A stretch of DNA of 42,713 nt from Acidobacteriota bacterium (GCA_024641545.1 JAHECW010000006.1:23142-65854); one strand, 5' to 3'; shown: positions 27,925 to 39,998, counted from the stretch's first letter. The notes: generated by a model from the letters alone, not told the origin. Numbers and translations are program-made.

Positions 27925-30099
27925 GTGCGGGAAACCGACCTCTTTGAGACGTTTGCCGGCCGCGGCCTGTATGGTGAAATCGCCCGCTTTCACCGCCCCG
28001 ACGATGTCGTCGCCGAGATCGAAAGGCTGATCGACCCCGCATCCGCAACGGCCACCATCCACTGGGGTCGCAACTACCTTTACACGGCCGACATGACGAC
28101 ACCGGACGGCGTCGTTCCGGTGGTGGTCAAACAGTTCCGCAACCAGGGCTGGCGGAAGAAGCTCGAGCGCCGTTTCCGCGGCAGCAAGGCGACCCGCAGC
28201 TGGCGGGTGGCGAAGGAGCTGCTGCGGACCGGGATCGAGACCCCGGAGCCCATCGCCCTCGTCGAGTCCGACCGCCTCGACGGCCCCTCGTTCTTCATCG
28301 CCCGCCTGCTCGAGAGCCCGTGCGAGGTCCGCCAGTTCTTCCGCCGTCTCAACCACGAACCCGACCCGGGGCGGTTTCCCGACGTCGAGCCGCTCGCCTT
28401 TCTCGAGCAGCTCGGGCGCCACGCGCGCAGCCTCCACGACGCCGGCATTGTCTACCGCGATCTTTCGATGGGCAATGTTCTTGCGATCTCCGACGGTCCG
28501 GAGCCCGTGCTCTCGGTCGTCGATTTCAACCGCGCCCGGATCCACCAGCAACCCGGGGTCTACCGCCGGACCCGCGACATCTGCCGCCAGCCCGTGGTCG
28601 AGCCCGAACACCGGGCCGCATTCCTCAAGGGTTACTGGGGAAAGGTGCCGTCCCGCCGGTCACTCAAGTGGCGGCTCTTCGGCCTCAGCGTCGATGCGTA
28701 CATCACCAAGCACGTGGTCAAGAGGTGGTTGCGGAGCCACAGGCTGCGCCGCCAACACGCTCACCGGGACGGCCACCACGACCACATCCCGCCGGCCCCC
28801 GAGCGCGCCGGGAAGCGTGACCTCGCGGTCTGGGACCATCTCTCGGATCAGCCCCACCAACACGCCGGCCGCTGGTCCAAGCTTGGAATCCGGTTGATGG
28901 ACAGTCCGCATCACGCCGCCGATTTCGCCGTGGTGGCCGCGTCGACGCCGAGGATCTGGACCCGCTTTCGAAAGCTGCAACGCGAGCTCCACGCCGATCC
29001 TGTGGTCATCGACGGCATCGGGATCTGTCTGCGCCCGTGGGACGACAACCCCGAAGCACACCTCAGCGCGGTCGAGGCGCTGGGATTGAAGAAGATCCTC
29101 ATCCGTCTCCACCCGTGGCAGACAAACCACGACACCGAGGAGGCTCTTGCGGCGGAGCTTCACAGCCGGGGCTACGACCTCACGTTCGCCCTGCCGCAGA
29201 TCCGCGACCTGGTCACCGATCTGCCGCGCTGGCGCGCTGCGGTCGAGGAGCTCGGCGCGCGCTTCGCACCTTACGGAACCCGCTTCCAGATCGGCCAGGC
29301 CGTCAACCGCAGCAAGTGGGGGATCTGGAGTCGAAACGAGTACGTCCGCCTCTTCCGGACCGCGGCCGAGGTCCTGCGCCGGATCGACGGCATCGAACTG
29401 CTCGGTCCGGCGGTCATCGACTTCGAGTTCCAGATCACCGCCGCCGTCGCCAACCACCGGGCCGAGGGCCTCGACTTCGATATCCTGGCAAGCCTGCTCT
29501 ATGTCGACCGCCGCGGGGCTCCGGAAAACCGCCAGCTCGGTTTTAATACCATCGACAAGGTCCTGTTGCTCAAGGCCATCGCCGAGACCTCCCGCAATAC
29601 GACGAGCCGGAGCTGGATCACCGAGGTCAACTGGCCGTTGGCCGAGGGCCCGCACTCGCCGGCGGGCAAGACCGTCGCCGTCAGCGAGGAGGCCCAGGCC
29701 GACTACCTGGTCCGCTACTACCTCGAGACCCTGGCCAGCGGCGCCGTCGAACGGGTCTATTGGTGGCGGATGGTCGCCCGGGGCTATGGCCTCATCGCCC
29801 CGGAACCGGACGGCTCCCTGCACCGCCGTCCGTCGTGGCACGCGCTGAAGACCCTCAACGACGAGCTCGACGGCGCGACCTTCACCGGCTGTCTTCCGTC
29901 GCCGGAGGACACCTTCCTCTACCGGTTCGCGCGCAAGGGCGAGACCGTGGTCGTCGCCTGGAGCCTCCGGGCGGGCGGCGCCGCCGATCTGCCCGGACCC
30001 GTCCGGCGGGCCGTCACCCGAGACGGCGCCGAGATCAAGCCGCCGAAGGGCACCGCGGTCACCACCACACCCTCCCCGGTCTACTACCTCCTCGGGTAG
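27925..30099 (+). CDS. Fusion: WaaP/InaA-like lipopolysaccharide kinase domain plus glycosidase-like (TIM-barrel, GH clan A-like) C-terminal region
   Basis: 724 aa. N-term VPVVVKQF, GIVYRDLSMGNVLA, VVDFNRARI. C-term DGIGICLRPW, FQIGQAVNRSKWGIW, LLGPAVIDFEF, SWITEVNWPL. Confidence 0.8.
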   Translation: MRETDLFETFAGRGLYGEIARFHRPDDVVAEIERLIDPASATATIHWGRNYLYTADMTTPDGVVPVVVKQFRNQGWRKKLERRFRGSKATRSWRVAKELLRTGIETPEPIALVESDRLDGPSFFIARLLESPCEVRQFFRRLNHEPDPGRFPDVEPLAFLEQLGRHARSLHDAGIVYRDLSMGNVLAISDGPEPVLSVVDFNRARIHQQPGVYRRTRDICRQPVVEPEHRAAFLKGYWGKVPSRRSLKWRLFGLSVDAYITKHVVKRWLRSHRLRRQHAHRDGHHDHIPPAPERAGKRDLAVWDHLSDQPHQHAGRWSKLGIRLMDSPHHAADFAVVAASTPRIWTRFRKLQRELHADPVVIDGIGICLRPWDDNPEAHLSAVEALGLKKILIRLHPWQTNHDTEEALAAELHSRGYDLTFALPQIRDLVTDLPRWRAAVEELGARFAPYGTRFQIGQAVNRSKWGIWSRNEYVRLFRTAAEVLRRIDGIELLGPAVIDFEFQITAAVANHRAEGLDFDILASLLYVDRRGAPENRQLGFNTIDKVLLLKAIAETSRNTTSRSWITEVNWPLAEGPHSPAGKTVAVSEEAQADYLVRYYLETLASGAVERVYWWRMVARGYGLIAPEPDGSLHRRPSWHALKTLNDELDGATFTGCLPSPEDTFLYRFARKGETVVVAWSLRAGGAADLPGPVRRAVTRDGAEIKPPKGTAVTTTPSPVYYLLG

Positions 30100-30257
30100 G
30101 GCGGGCGGCGGCCCGCCTTGAGGACCTCCCGGCGACTTCGATGCACATCCGGGTCGAACATCACCACACGAAACCCGCCGATCGCGCCTTGCAGGAGGAA
30201 ACGTTGGTGGGGGGCGCCACCGGCGGGAGCGATCAGGCCGGTACGGATGCCGGACCT

Positions 30258-31865
30258 TCAGGGCGCCACCCGTCCTCTCGGTCGCCGCGGCGCGGGCGAC
30301 ACCATCGGCTCCCACGTGAAGCTGATTTCCTCGACGACCGGCGATGCTGCCTCGCTCGTCGACTCGAGGAGAATGCGGTACTGCAGATAGCGGGTGCCGC
30401 GGGGCAGTCCCGAGCAACCCGCTCCAGACACCACGGGCAACCACGTCCCCATCCGGTCCGGGTCGCGCGACGCACGCGCCTCCACCGTCATCGCCGTCGA
30501 ACCCGGCATGACAACCCGCCAGTCACAGCCGACCCAGTCCACGGGCCCGCCGCAGTCGAGGATCGACGACGTCAGCGACCCGTGTTCCGCAAAATCCCCG
30601 ACCCGCCACCAGGCGAGCGCACCGAGATCCCACGATGAGCCCAGCACGTCCTGACTCCCGTTGCCGTCAACGTCGGCCACGTGCACCGAGCTCGACTGGT
30701 CGAAGCCGAGGTCGATATTTCGAAATTCCCAGGCCGCACCCCGTCCGTCGAGGTTCTCGAACCAGGCCATGCGCCCGGACCCGTCCCACCCGGCGCCCGC
30801 GACGTCGAGATCGCCGTCGCCGTCGAGATCGCCCGCCACGGCCGAGACCGCGCCGGAGAGCGAGGTGGTGATCACGGTTTTCCGCCACGACGTCTGACCC
30901 GCCCCGTCGTTGCGCCACCAGGCGACCTGGCGAAGATCCATGGCCGCGCCGATGACGTCGATCCAACCGTCGTCGTCGACATCGGCGGCGTGAACCCAGT
31001 GGGCTCCGACGAAACCCTCGCCGATGATTTCGCCGGTCCACTCGATGGGATCGCCGCCGTCGTTGCGCCACCAGGCGACCTGCCGGCCGTGCCACGCCAC
31101 CCCGAAGACATCGAGATCGCCGTCGAGGTCGACATCGGCGACGGCCACCTTGGTCGGGTAGTCGAAGCCGGAGGCGACGACGAGCTTCTGCCAGGCGGTT
31201 CCGGCGCCGCCGTCGTTGCGCCACCAGAGGATCTCGTCGTTTACGAACGACACCCCGATCACGTCCGTGTCGCCGTCGCCGTCGAGATCGGCGGCGGCGA
31301 GGTCGTGTGCGCCGGGAACGTCGTCGTCGATGGAAAACCGCGACCACCCGGGCGGGCTGCCGCCGAGATTGCGCCACCACGCCACCTCGGCGCCGGCGGC
31401 GCTGCCGCCGAGAATATCGGGTAGCCCGTCGCCGTCGAGATCCGCCACCGACACCGCCAGCGCCTCGTCAAACCCACCGTCGATGACCTGACGCTCCCAC
31501 GAGGGGGGAGAACCGCCGTCGTTGATGAAGGCGATGAGTTGGTCGCCGTGGTAGGCGTTGCCGAGCACGTCCGTGTCTCCGTCGAGATCGATGTCGGCGG
31601 CGTAGACCTTGATCGCGCCCTCCGCTTCACCCGGAAGGGCGGCGCGAGTCGGATTCGCCACCGGCGAGGTCGCCAGGGCGATCTGACCGGGGATCGCGCG
31701 CCAGGCGGCGGCGTCGGTGGAATCGAATCCCGCACCCCACTCGATCACGGGTCCTTCGAGCCCCGGCCCGCCCGACCAGTCGCTCTGGGTCGCCGTCACT
31801 TCAGTCGCGGCCGCCGCTGGAGCAAGACCGGCAATGATCACCAGCGAAAGAAGTCGACCCTTCAT
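30258..31865 (-). CDS. Secreted FG-GAP/VCBS-repeat protein, probable seven-bladed beta-propeller
   Basis: Signal peptide MKGRLLSLVIIAGLAPAAAA; seven about 51-aa repeats with DxDxDG motif and WWRNDGG. Confidence 0.87.
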   Translation of the reverse strand: MKGRLLSLVIIAGLAPAAAATEVTATQSDWSGGPGLEGPVIEWGAGFDSTDAAAWRAIPGQIALATSPVANPTRAALPGEAEGAIKVYAADIDLDGDTDVLGNAYHGDQLIAFINDGGSPPSWERQVIDGGFDEALAVSVADLDGDGLPDILGGSAAGAEVAWWRNLGGSPPGWSRFSIDDDVPGAHDLAAADLDGDGDTDVIGVSFVNDEILWWRNDGGAGTAWQKLVVASGFDYPTKVAVADVDLDGDLDVFGVAWHGRQVAWWRNDGGDPIEWTGEIIGEGFVGAHWVHAADVDDDGWIDVIGAAMDLRQVAWWRNDGAGQTSWRKTVITTSLSGAVSAVAGDLDGDGDLDVAGAGWDGSGRMAWFENLDGRGAAWEFRNIDLGFDQSSSVHVADVDGNGSQDVLGSSWDLGALAWWRVGDFAEHGSLTSSILDCGGPVDWVGCDWRVVMPGSTAMTVEARASRDPDRMGTWLPVVSGAGCSGLPRGTRYLQYRILLESTSEAASPVVEEISFTWEPMVSPAPRRPRGRVAP

Positions 31866-32239
31866 CTCTGCCTCCGATCGGGCGGATCGAGTCCGCCCGC
31901 CGCGATTCGGGCTCGGCAACGACTGTGGCGGCATTGTCGGTCGTTCGCGAAGACATTGCTCAGAAACGCCGCGACTTTTGCAAGGTTTGACGTCGTCGGC
32001 CGTGGTCCCACACGACCGAGGCCGCGCTTCGGAAGGCATCGGTAAGGCGCGTGCCGAGCCTCCGGCGGGTTGGCACCTCCAACTCGTGCAGAGAGGAGAT
32101 TGATCATGGGATCAGCAGGTGATCTGACCCGCGGCGGTTTCAAGTCGAAGCCCTCGATCCGGGACGCGGAGTTCGCAAACCCGGCCCGCTTGACGAATTC
32201 TCAGGTCCTGCCAGGATGCTCACTGGACGGAGCATCGAA

Positions 32240-34420
<2,181 letters not shown>

Positions 34421-34443
34421 ACCCGCAAAACGCGCTGGGATCG

Positions 34444-34460
34444 GCGGTCACTTTGACCGC
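34444..34460. repeat. Perfect hairpin gcggtca-ctt-tgaccgc between convergent genes
   Basis: 7-bp arms, 3-nt loop; possible bidirectional terminator without T-run. Confidence 0.5.
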
Positions 34461-34483
34461 GGTCCTGGGCCGGTCTGAAGCCC

Positions 34484-34843
34484 TCACGATGTCTCGGCGC
34501 TCAGCGCAACGGCGGTCCAGACCGCCGTCGCTGCGTCGATGAGCCCGAACAGGATGAGAACCGGCGGGGCGAAGCCGAGCACGACGAACGCGATGAAGAA
34601 CAACAACACCGCGAACCTCCCCGCTACAGTGGCTCGAAGAAACGGCGTCAGCCCGTGACGGGCCGCGGTGGAGTAGTAGTACCCGAGGATCACCACGAGC
34701 ATGCCCACCACCCGGATCCAGACCTCGTCGGTCTCCGGAATCCGGAACAACGAGAGCAGGAGGTTCGGAGCGGAGACGAGCACCAAACCGAGCACGTAGA
34801 GATAGATGGAGAAGACAAAGACGCTGAAGGCGGCACTTTTCAT
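34484..34843 (-). CDS. Small multi-pass membrane protein of unknown function
   Basis: 119 aa, about four hydrophobic segments; GGGAG upstream of ATG. Confidence 0.75.
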   Translation of the reverse strand: MKSAAFSVFVFSIYLYVLGLVLVSAPNLLLSLFRIPETDEVWIRVVGMLVVILGYYYSTAARHGLTPFLRATVAGRFAVLLFFIAFVVLGFAPPVLILFGLIDAATAVWTAVALSAETS

Positions 34844-35007
34844 GGCTCTGCTCCCGACGAGGTGATGCTCGACTCTCTCACGGATCGGCAAAACGGGTTC
34901 CCGCCCGGCTCCGGACTTCCGGCCGGACATCCCGCGACCCGCGCCCGCGGCGGCTCCGTTCGAGCCGTCCTGCGACGCGCCGCAGCAGCGTTTTCCTCAC
35001 GATGGAC

Positions 35008-35985
35008 TCAGGGAGCGCCGACCACCATCGGGTTGGCGGGGTCCGCCGCCCACTCCTGGAGCGAGGCGGTGTAGACAGCGACATCGGTGTAGCCGAGACG
35101 GGTCATGACGAAGGCGGTCGACGAGGCCGCGATCCCCCCGCCGCAGTAGGTGATGGCACGGGCCTCGCGGTCGTCGCCGAAGAGCGCCGCGAGCTCTTCG
35201 TTCGGCTTGTAGCGGCCGTTTTCGTCGAGCAGCGCCGTGACGGGGACATTCTCTGCGCTGGGGATGTGGCCGAGCCGGCCATACATGGTCATCTCGCCCC
35301 GGAAATGGGGTTCGGGCATGGCGTCGATGATCGCAACCGCGTCGTCGTCGATGGCGGCGAAGACCTCGTCCCGGTCGGCGATCAACTCCGGTCGGGGTGC
35401 CGGCGTGAGCGTTCTCACCGGTTCGCCGGCCGGATCGGTTGACAGCGCTCGGCCCTCGGCCGTCCAGGCCCCCAGGCCGCCGTCGAGCACCGCCGCCCGG
35501 TCGAACCCGGCCCAGCGCAGCATCCACCAGACCCGCGCCGCCCAGGCCGACATGCTCGCGTCATAGAGCACCACGCGGGTATCGTCACCGACGCCGAGTG
35601 CGCCCATGACGGCGGCGAACCTCTCCGGTGTCGGCAGCGCATATTCGTACGGGCTGTCGCCGTCGGCGAGATCGCCCATCAGATCCGCAAACCCGGCGGT
35701 CGGGATGTGACCGGCCTCATAGCCGGCCCGACCGCTCTTGATCGCGAGGCCGCCGTCCTCGCCCCGCTCCACGCTGACGGTGCAGTCGAGCACCACCAGA
35801 TCGGGGTCGTCCAGGTGCTCGCTCAGCCATTGCGCCGTCACCAGCGTGTCCATCGGCGGCGCCGGCTGGACGGCTTCCCGGGTTGTCGTGACGTCGGGCG
35901 GCGACTGGGGGCCGGCGCAGCCGATCGTCACCGCCACGAACGCGATCAGAAGAACGACGTTCCGCGAACACTGATGGAAACCCAT
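35008..35985 (-). CDS. Lipoprotein thiosulfate sulfurtransferase/rhodanese, two domains
   Basis: MGFHQCSRNVVLLIAFVAVTIGCAGP lipobox; VVLDCTVS, GHIPTAGFADL, GHIPSAENVP, ITYCGGGIAAS active-site loop; GGGAGGA before ATG. Confidence 0.88.
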   Translation of the reverse strand: MGFHQCSRNVVLLIAFVAVTIGCAGPQSPPDVTTTREAVQPAPPMDTLVTAQWLSEHLDDPDLVVLDCTVSVERGEDGGLAIKSGRAGYEAGHIPTAGFADLMGDLADGDSPYEYALPTPERFAAVMGALGVGDDTRVVLYDASMSAWAARVWWMLRWAGFDRAAVLDGGLGAWTAEGRALSTDPAGEPVRTLTPAPRPELIADRDEVFAAIDDDAVAIIDAMPEPHFRGEMTMYGRLGHIPSAENVPVTALLDENGRYKPNEELAALFGDDREARAITYCGGGIAASSTAFVMTRLGYTDVAVYTASLQEWAADPANPMVVGAP

Positions 35986-36393
35986 GATTCCTCCCGGTCT
36001 GATGTGAATACGCACTCCAGGCCTTCCAGGTTACCCGATCCGGGTCGGCTCGAAGACCGGTGGCCCGTGTCGTCTTGTCGAACGGAACATCGTTCGAGAC
36101 GTCCCGATTCAATACACAGAATTCAACACGAGGTTGAGAAGATTGTTTTATTAATGGCATCGGCATTGCATAAAGCATCTGTCGATGTCGGATCTCGACA
36201 GCAACGGACCTCGATGGCGGATCGCGTTCGGATTTGCCGGGGGTGCTGCGAGGGTCGGCGAAAGCGCGGGTGCCGCCGACCACGACCCGTCGTCGAGCGT
36301 GCCATCGAGGTCACGGTTGTGCGGCCGGCGCCGGCTGTATCGACCACGGGGGAACCCGGAAACCGGCAGACGCGGATGACAAGGGAGTGGATC

Positions 36394-38220
36394 ATGAGGC
36401 TTTTTCCGATTTCGTTCTTGATTTCAGCGGTTCTCGTTGCTGTGTGCGCCGCACCGGACACGGTGTTTTCCGGCGACGGGTACTGGAGCCCGGCTCCCGG
36501 CATCAGTGACGTGAACGAGTTCGCCGTCTGCGGCACCACCGTGTATGCGGCCACCGAAAACGGCCTCTACCGATCATTCGGTGATCCCGAGGCCTGGACC
36601 CGGTTGCGGACCAATTACACCAGCCAGGTCGCCTGCGAGGGTTCCAAGGTCATCTGGGTGGAGATCATCGGGATCGTCGACACGGTCTTCCTGTCGCACG
36701 ACAACCTGCAGACGGTTGCGGCTGTCAACGGCCTCGACGGGGCGGCCGGAACCGGAATTCGCGATCTGGCGATCGCCGGCGATCTTGCCCTGGCGACCAC
36801 GCTGTGGGGTGTCTACCGGTCCACGGACGGGGGTTTCAACTTCCCGTCGGCCTATCCGGTGTTGTGGGAATCCAGCGGCGAGTACCAGTTGACCGCTGTG
36901 TGGACCAACGGCGCCGACTGCGTGGCGGCGGGATCGGGCGGTTCCGCCGGATGGGGGATCTGGCACTCGCCGTCGGGAGACACGGGCACCTGGGTCAACC
37001 TGCTCACCGCCGGCGGGCAGAGCTGGCTCAGCGGCTCAGGCAGCAGCACGATCATCTCCGGCGACAGGTACTCCGGAGCGGGTCCGGTGGGGTATCTCTC
37101 GACCGACGCGGGTCTGAGCTGGACCCAGCTGCCCCTGTCCTGGGGAGCGACCGACGGCTCGTATCAACGCCCGTTCATCTCGGAAACGCGGATTCTGAGC
37201 AAATATGTGCATGAGATCTTCGATCCCGGTACCGGTCAGTTCATCACGGTCACGGACGGACCGTTCCTGTACGATACGGCCACCGGAATCGGCAACGACC
37301 TCGACCCGTCGTTCGCATCGGAGGCGGAGTTCCGAAATCAGGCGATGGTGGAGACGGCGGACCCGCTCATGCTCATCGCCGATCACCAGGGGCCGGTCTA
37401 CTGGTTCCGGGTTCCCGGCGGTTGGCCGCAGTCGGGATTCGACTTCACGCCCCCGTTTTCGCCGAGGCTGAACGCAACGCCCCGCCTGGCGGCGGCGCCT
37501 TCACAGCTCTCGGTCAACCTCTATCCAACCGCCGGAGACGCCACCTGGATGTATCTCATTGAGGTGTTCGACTCGCTGCAGCTGGCGATCGATCCCGGCA
37601 CCGGCTTTCTCACCGGGTCGTTGACGACGCAGGTCGGGCCGAGCACCAACGGCTGGACGGCTTATTCAACCAGCCTCGCCTGGGACCTCTACCCGGGCAA
37701 CGGGACCCACACCTTCTACGCGTGGTTTGCCGACGCAGCAGGCAACATGACGGACCCGGCGGTGAGGTCGGGAACGACCACCCTGCCGTCAAACCTCTAT
37801 CTCGACTCGAACGGGTGTTGGGGCGTCTGGCTCTACGCCGAGACGGGAGAAACCTTCACCATCGGCACCTCGAGCTTCACCGGCGACATCGACATCTATC
37901 ACTGGAATCCGCCGGGCAGCGGATACTGTGACGACTGGGCGAACGGCGCTTCCAACGACAGCCTGAGCTTTACGGCGGCGAACACCGGGTACCACCTGAT
38001 TCTTCTCCACAACTACCCCGGCGTCGGTGCGTTCGACGGAACCGTCACGGCGTCGGACACCCTCGAGGCCGCCGGCGGCGGAGCGCACAGCAGGATCAAG
38101 GTGGATCCGATTTCCACCGTCGAACCCCGTGCCGACGATCTGCCGCCGTACGCGGAGTCCCCGGCCGCCAGCCTGATCTTCGGGGACGGGTTCGAGTCGG
38201 GCGATCTTTCAGCCTGGTAG
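36394..38220 (+). CDS. Secreted beta-propeller-like protein with C-terminal GFESGDLSAW motif
   Basis: Signal peptide MRLFPISFLISAVLVAVCAAPDTVFS; repeated GVYRSTDGG/YLSTDAGLSWTQL motifs; ends IFGDGFESGDLSAW; AAGGGAG before ATG. Confidence 0.83.
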   Translation: MRLFPISFLISAVLVAVCAAPDTVFSGDGYWSPAPGISDVNEFAVCGTTVYAATENGLYRSFGDPEAWTRLRTNYTSQVACEGSKVIWVEIIGIVDTVFLSHDNLQTVAAVNGLDGAAGTGIRDLAIAGDLALATTLWGVYRSTDGGFNFPSAYPVLWESSGEYQLTAVWTNGADCVAAGSGGSAGWGIWHSPSGDTGTWVNLLTAGGQSWLSGSGSSTIISGDRYSGAGPVGYLSTDAGLSWTQLPLSWGATDGSYQRPFISETRILSKYVHEIFDPGTGQFITVTDGPFLYDTATGIGNDLDPSFASEAEFRNQAMVETADPLMLIADHQGPVYWFRVPGGWPQSGFDFTPPFSPRLNATPRLAAAPSQLSVNLYPTAGDATWMYLIEVFDSLQLAIDPGTGFLTGSLTTQVGPSTNGWTAYSTSLAWDLYPGNGTHTFYAWFADAAGNMTDPAVRSGTTTLPSNLYLDSNGCWGVWLYAETGETFTIGTSSFTGDIDIYHWNPPGSGYCDDWANGASNDSLSFTAANTGYHLILLHNYPGVGAFDGTVTASDTLEAAGGGAHSRIKVDPISTVEPRADDLPPYAESPAASLIFGDGFESGDLSAW

Positions 38221-38426
38221 ACGGGCGCCGGTGGAAGGGCGCCGAGCTTTTCCGCGAGCATCTCAACATCAAAGAGCACTCCATCTGGGAGCTCTTCAGC
38301 ACTGGTGAAACGCAGCTCGGAGGGGTGGGGCGTTCAGGGTTGCCGATTCGTGGTGTGACGGTCCCTTTCGAGAAGCCCGTTGCGGGCCCTCTCCCGGGGT
38401 CGGCCGGTCACCCGCCGCGGCTTCCC

Positions 38427-39998
38427 TCAGTTCCAGTGTTTGAGCCGGGGCCAGAGCTCGGCGAGAGGCATTTTCAACCCGCGGCAGACGAGGATCGGGT
38501 GGTTCTCCTCGGCCATGCCCCACGGGTGGAAGTGGTTTCCCGCCTCCTCGACCGATTCGAAGACCTCGGCGAGGTCGTCGGCGTCGACCTGGAGCACGAT
38601 CACCACCTCGCCGGTGCAACCGCCGGGACCCCACATGGAGTGGGTCTGGTGGCCGCTGATCGCCGCCGGCAACCCATATTGCGATCCGAAGAGGTTGACC
38701 GCCCCGGCCTCGCCGTAGTTGCCGGTGAAGACGCAGGCTGCGGCGCGCTCGTCTTCCGGGAGGGCCCGGTAGATCGTTGCGACATCGGCCACCAGCTCCT
38801 CCCAGCCGAACTGGTCGCCGAAGATCTGCGGCAGCGGCCCGACGTGGTTGACCTCGGTCTTTCCCGGGGCAATGCCGAGGCGCTCCTGGTAGGCGACCAG
38901 ATCTGCCGGCGCCAATAGCGGGAGGACCAGCGGCGCCGCCACCGCGCCGAAGACGACGACCACCGCGAGCACGGCGCCGCGCAGCACCAGTCTTGCCCGC
39001 GCCCGGGAGAGCGCGTTGATCGCACCCTCGAACGCGACCCCGCCCGCCGCCAGCGCGAGCGGGTAGATCGGCGCGAGGTAGTACGACTTTCCCTTGAGGA
39101 CGAGCAGGGTGGCGAACAGCACCGCGAAGATCCAACCGATCACCCGAAATCGACGTCCGCGCCCGACAAACAGGAACCACAGCCCGGCAAGCCACACCGG
39201 CAGCAGCACGGGGTGGACGATGAAGATCTGTTCGGCGACGAACGCGACCGGGGCGAGCTCGACGTTCTTGCCGGTCTCCTTGACGGTGTGCAGGTCCTCG
39301 AGGGTCGGAAAGCCGTTTTGGAATTGCCAGACGATATTGGGCAGGAAGAGCAGCAGCGCCACCCCGGCGCCGAGCCAGATCCAGCGGCGGCCGAGCTCGC
39401 GCCGCAACGGCGTGAGGACCACGGCGAGGGCGGTGGCGAAGCCGAAGAACAGCATCGAGTGTTTGTTCTCGAGCCCGATCCCGGCGAGAGCGCCGAAGAG
39501 GAGCCACCAGCGGGAGTCGCCGGATCTGATGATGTGGACGACCACCAGGGCGCACCCGGTCCAGATCAGCGGTTCGAACACATTCATCGAGAAGAGGCTC
39601 GACACGGCGAGGTTGATCGGGGCGACGATGACGGCGATCCCGGCGAGTGCCTGGGCGAACCGGCCGCCGCCGAGCCGCTGGGCGAGCACCATCGTCAGGG
39701 CGACGAGGGCTGCGCCGGCGACCGCGGAGACCAACCGGAGCAGCTCCAGCGAACCCCCGAGATCGAGCACCACGCGCGCGACCCAGGCAATGAGAGGAGC
39801 GAGGTCGACGTAGCCCCACGCGAGATGCCGCCCGCAGTCGAGGAAGTAGAGCTCATCGCGGAAGTAGCCGTATCTTCCGAGCAGCGGCAGGTGGATGGCG
39901 AGCTTGACCGCCACCAGCGCCAGCAGCGTACCCCGGGCCAGGGGCTGCAAAGGGGGGATTTCCACCGGACCTTCTCGATCGGCTTTCTTTGTGTCCAT
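38427..39998 (-). CDS. GT39/ArnT-like glycosyltransferase, integral membrane
   Basis: 523 aa; GYFRDELYFLDCGRHLAWGYVDLAPLIAWVARV, many TM helices, KGKSYYLAPIYPLALAAGGV. Confidence 0.88.
   Translation of the reverse strand: MDTKKADREGPVEIPPLQPLARGTLLALVAVKLAIHLPLLGRYGYFRDELYFLDCGRHLAWGYVDLAPLIAWVARVVLDLGGSLELLRLVSAVAGAALVALTMVLAQRLGGGRFAQALAGIAVIVAPINLAVSSLFSMNVFEPLIWTGCALVVVHIIRSGDSRWWLLFGALAGIGLENKHSMLFFGFATALAVVLTPLRRELGRRWIWLGAGVALLLFLPNIVWQFQNGFPTLEDLHTVKETGKNVELAPVAFVAEQIFIVHPVLLPVWLAGLWFLFVGRGRRFRVIGWIFAVLFATLLVLKGKSYYLAPIYPLALAAGGVAFEGAINALSRARARLVLRGAVLAVVVVFGAVAAPLVLPLLAPADLVAYQERLGIAPGKTEVNHVGPLPQIFGDQFGWEELVADVATIYRALPEDERAAACVFTGNYGEAGAVNLFGSQYGLPAAISGHQTHSMWGPGGCTGEVVIVLQVDADDLAEVFESVEEAGNHFHPWGMAEENHPILVCRGLKMPLAELWPRLKHWN

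Noticed and set aside
26857-30444. Long minus-strand ORFs 26857..28611 and 28660..30444
   Set aside because: Antisense to the PilT-like ATPase and the kinase fusion; no recognisable domains.
36040-36200. Hairpin TCGAACG-gaacat-CGTTCGA and AT-rich patch upstream of the propeller-like protein gene
   Set aside because: Plausibly a terminator/promoter region; shares one 11-mer with the 8872 element but no inverted-arm structure of its own.
38221-38426. Stop-free plus frame reading WKGAELFREHLNIKEHSIWELFSTGETQLGG after the propeller-like protein
   Set aside because: Looks protein-like and might be a gene remnant, but has no start, no recognisable family, and is too short to support a pseudogene call without a search.
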